This document shows, in pieces, positions 61,415-64,000 of a DNA stretch of 64,000 bases (the first letter of the stretch is position 1; each line of letters begins with the position of its first letter). Both the position numbers and the translations under genes were made by a program. A model generated the notes under the pieces. The model did no database searches. It saw nothing but the letters and a program-made list of their open reading frames with translations, and had not been told where the DNA came from. Source of the stretch: Parelaphostrongylus tenuis (taxonomy: Eukaryota; Nematoda; Chromadorea; Rhabditida; Metastrongylidae); contig JAHQIW010004269.1 in NCBI GenBank assembly GCA_019055375.1, forward strand, positions 29,408-93,407, read 5' to 3'.

Positions 61415-63394
61415 CTCCAACGCTGCTTTAAACATTGAGTCTTGCCAAATTTCATAAAACGAAAACGACCACATGAAGTATGTATCAGAGGAGAACCGTC
61501 AAATACTGAAAATTGAAATGAAAGCGCCCCGAAATTGCCTAAGAAGCAAACGGACAAGATGTTCGCTCACCTGAAGAAGTGGTGCCGAAGGAACAATATT
61601 GCGCTCAGTATTTGGAAGGCAGTCTTTGGAGGAGAATCGTTGGTGGGTCAAAGTTGATTTGCAATTCTATTAAGTTGAATGCTAAAGTTACTTTGCCGAG
61701 AAAGTTCGATGACCTTGTGAGTAGATCGCATAATATGATTATTAGAAGGTTGACTTTGTGCTTGATGCCATCGAAATCTAGGTTTGGCAATTTTCTTAAA
61801 AGAATTTATGAAAGTGTTTGAGTGATTGGATTGTAAACAACTTTGACCTTTCCAGGCTCTGACGAAGACGACCTGCCGAAACGTTAGCTGTTTGTTCGCG
61901 TGTATAAATAAAAGTTAAGAATTACTGAAACATGAAGAGGTTGATAGACACTCGGTCTTGGGATTCTCTTCAGTAAATCAGTCGATTTGTAGTGGCTCAA
62001 TAGAGCGCTCTGTATGGCCTATGTATGGCTAGCAGTGATAACGGATCAGAAATAATCAGTCTATCAAAAAGGATCAGGAACGTCGAAGTGGACATCGAGG
62101 CGAAATTAATATGACCTTCATTTAAGACGTTGTTGATGGCATACTGTATCTCCTGCTATCTACCAAAACTTAGTTTATTTCTAGTATATATTAGTTTATT
62201 AGCACTAGCTGAATCGGGAGAAGTTATTTTTTAAGTATCATTACGTATACAGACAGAGTTGTTTTCGCTATATTTCGTCGACGAAATGTTCGTATTTCCT
62301 TTCTGAAACTTTTTTCAATTTAGAAAAATGTGGTGCACTATTTTGGAAGCAACAATATTGAATCGATATACGTCGAATTAATCTATGATCTTTCGTCAGC
62401 TTTATCGAGGTTTAGCCTTAATATGTCCTTCAGAAGGTCACTGATGATCGACTTATGCAGTATTATTTGTTACAATGATAGAAATGTCTCCTACGAAGCT
62501 TTCCCAACTATCTCGTACTTGTGCTGTCAAAAGTCGTTTTTGGTCCAGTGTTTCACTGATACCCTGAAATATGAAGTTAATTCACAAAGTTGATCATGTC
62601 AAGACCATATAATTTCACGCTTAAACAGCGTCATTTCAACCAGTTTTGAACTGAACTAAATTGTTTTTTATGTATTACATGGTGGACAGTCAAGAAGACG
62701 AGAGGCTCCGAAATATACAGTCGTTTGCTACAAAACTTGTTCAGAAAATTTAGCGAAGCCAGTGTGATCTTTTCGCAGTACACTTCGCTATAATTTTGGA
62801 CAAAGGCAAGCACATAGGTACTTTTTTTGTCATCACTTTCCACACCTTACACTCATTCTTATGCAATCAGGATCAAGATCACGGCATATTCTGTGGGGAG
62901 CCGATAGTCATGCTAGCTCAAAAAAAGATGACCCACACATTTTCTGAGAAACGACTTTAGTTTACTATTTTTGGCAAAAAAAATATTAACGAGTAGCTTT
63001 TATATCTCTGATATGTGAAGGCCTCCTCATATCAGTGCTTTTCAATGAAAAAGCCAAACTCTAGTCGAGATAGATCCCATCTCCTGAGGAACACATGCAC
63101 ACTCTTTACGTTAAAGTTTGGCACCTACAAATACCCTCTCGTTCCGATCATTTGGAAAGCCACTGAGTGTGAAGGAGGTCACTTACATGAACCGTTGGCC
63201 TAGGTTTGAATTCCACTAATACAACTCTACGTAAAGTATATAGTTCTTGTATTGCCTCTATTTTTCACATTTGATATTCAGCGCTGTTTGAGACTTACTC
63301 GAAGGTAAACCGTTTCTAATTTTTTATTGATTTGCTGATTTACGTTCATTGACTTACAGAGTGTAAAAAGTTTCTCGCCGATTCCTCTATTTAG
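61415..63394. other. No recognised gene
   Basis: The open frame 61579-61821, followed by a GACGAAGACGACCTGCCGAA stretch near 61862 and AATAAA near 61907, may be the 3' end of an unidentified retroelement or gene. The rest, including 62330-62593, is unassigned. Confidence 0.3.
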
Positions 63395-63525
63395 GGGCAC
63401 ATTCTCGGAGAACTAACTGAACGAAAAGGCGCCGTGCAACTAGCAATGCCGGAAGGCCGAAACACGTGTCTGGCACTGTATAAGTGCCCATAACTCACCT
63501 AATGGAAGGCTCAAGGATACATTGT
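63395..63525 (+). repeat. CACGGTGC-type dispersed repeat
   Basis: AACGAAAAGGCGCCGTGCAA, then CGAAACACGTGTCTGGCACT and GTGCCCATAACTCACC follow the order of the family at 54530-54730. Confidence 0.5.
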
Positions 63526-63792
63526 TAGCCTATGATTTTTTTGTTTACTCAGCAAGTTCGAAACCTTGCGATTGTTCTTTATCTTTCACAACTGCTATCA
63601 TTGCTATCACAACAACGTTTTATTTCTAAATTTTCCTTGTTTTTTTTCCTTCAAGAAGAATTCTCGAAAGCTCCCTTTGAGTATGTTTTCGTGGTAAAGA
63701 GTAATATTGCTCATATAATCTGTGTGTATCAAATGCTCCACTTAATCTAGATATGGAATTACGGGATAGCGACCAGACTTTTGGCTCACTCC

Positions 63793-64000
63793 GATCAAGA
63801 ACAGGAAAAGACCGACGGCCGAGACAATATTGAAGAGACTTTAGTTGTTTCTTTCAAGTTGTTTCCCACCTGCAGGCAGTTTTGTGCTCTTTATAATTCT
63901 TTATTTCTAAATTTTTCTAAGGGAAATGGTGCCCACGACGGATTAAAATATGTATCTAGGGAGTCAGATGGCTTCAGTAGGGAATACAAGGTTGCGCCAT
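63793..64000 (+). pseudogene. Second HP1-like copy, partial, running off the window
   Basis: 63922-63990 is a 69-nt exon with acceptor TTTTTCTAAG and donor GTTGCG. It encodes GLKYVSRESDGFSREYK, against GLFKYVSKESDGFKRGYK in exon 8 of the gene at 42541. Exon length and phase are identical. Upstream, 63793-63837 encodes DQEQEKTDGRDNIEE, matching exon 7, and the following 30 bases of intron are also alike. The exon 7 donor GTAAGT is replaced by GAGACT, so splicing would need another site. No chromodomain exons were found upstream. It is probably a partial or decaying duplicate, but the 3' part lies outside the window, so this is not certain. Confidence 0.6.

Noticed and set aside
61850..61895. 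Hammerhead ribozyme (CTGACGA ... CGAAAC) as found in some retroelements
   Set aside because: The core-like bases are present, but the segment between them cannot form a proper stem II, and stem III pairing is not evident.

Overview
This window is eukaryotic and looks like a clade V parasitic nematode (strongylid or hookworm type). It has small exons separated by GT..AG introns with T-rich acceptors. It also carries remnants of RTE-type non-LTR retrotransposons whose linker and C-terminal motifs resemble those of nematode RTEs, a mariner remnant and several tRNA-derived units. Most of the 64 kb is repetitive DNA. Only one gene can be modelled nearly complete, and no long open reading frame exists.

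Layout: (1) 1-34593 is a giant inverted repeat. Bases 1-8511 are the reverse complement of 26082-34593. The stretches compared differ by a single base, in a (TA)n tract. The left arm runs off the window start. (2) Inside it lies element A (about 6778-27816, 21 kb), with about 2.85-kb terminal inverted repeats (TIRs). The outer part of these TIRs belongs to the perfect repeat; the inner part is only about 90% identical. The interior of A (9617-24957) holds RTE fragments, SINE-like units, a 200-bp-arm foldback, and two sets of candidate exons of unknown function. (3) 34314-36400 is a 5'-truncated RTE retrotransposon on the minus strand. (4) 36400-42540 holds dispersed repeats, an RT scrap and a minisatellite. 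(5) 42541-46251 is a ten-exon gene for an HP1-like protein (chromodomain plus chromoshadow domain), with one apparent 1-base frame disruption in an A8 run. (6) 46543-53349 is element B, a 6.8-kb internally deleted relative of element A, 292 bp downstream of the HP1-like gene. (7) 53350-58810 holds dispersed repeats, a second foldback, a deleted mariner with both TIRs, and a SINE. (8) 59122-61414 is a diverged inverted repeat enclosing divergent histone H4 and H2B pseudogenes. (9) 63793-64000 is a second, partial HP1-like copy running off the window end.

The theme is repeated formation of large inverted repeats. The youngest event is the 8.5-kb perfect arm. Its inner edge coincides with a 29-bp gap private to the left arm, so the left arm looks like a copy of the right arm made by template-switch or break-induced repair inside the TIR, unless it is an assembly artefact. 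All coordinates of introns, repeat ends and identities are by-eye readings; none were computed by alignment software.
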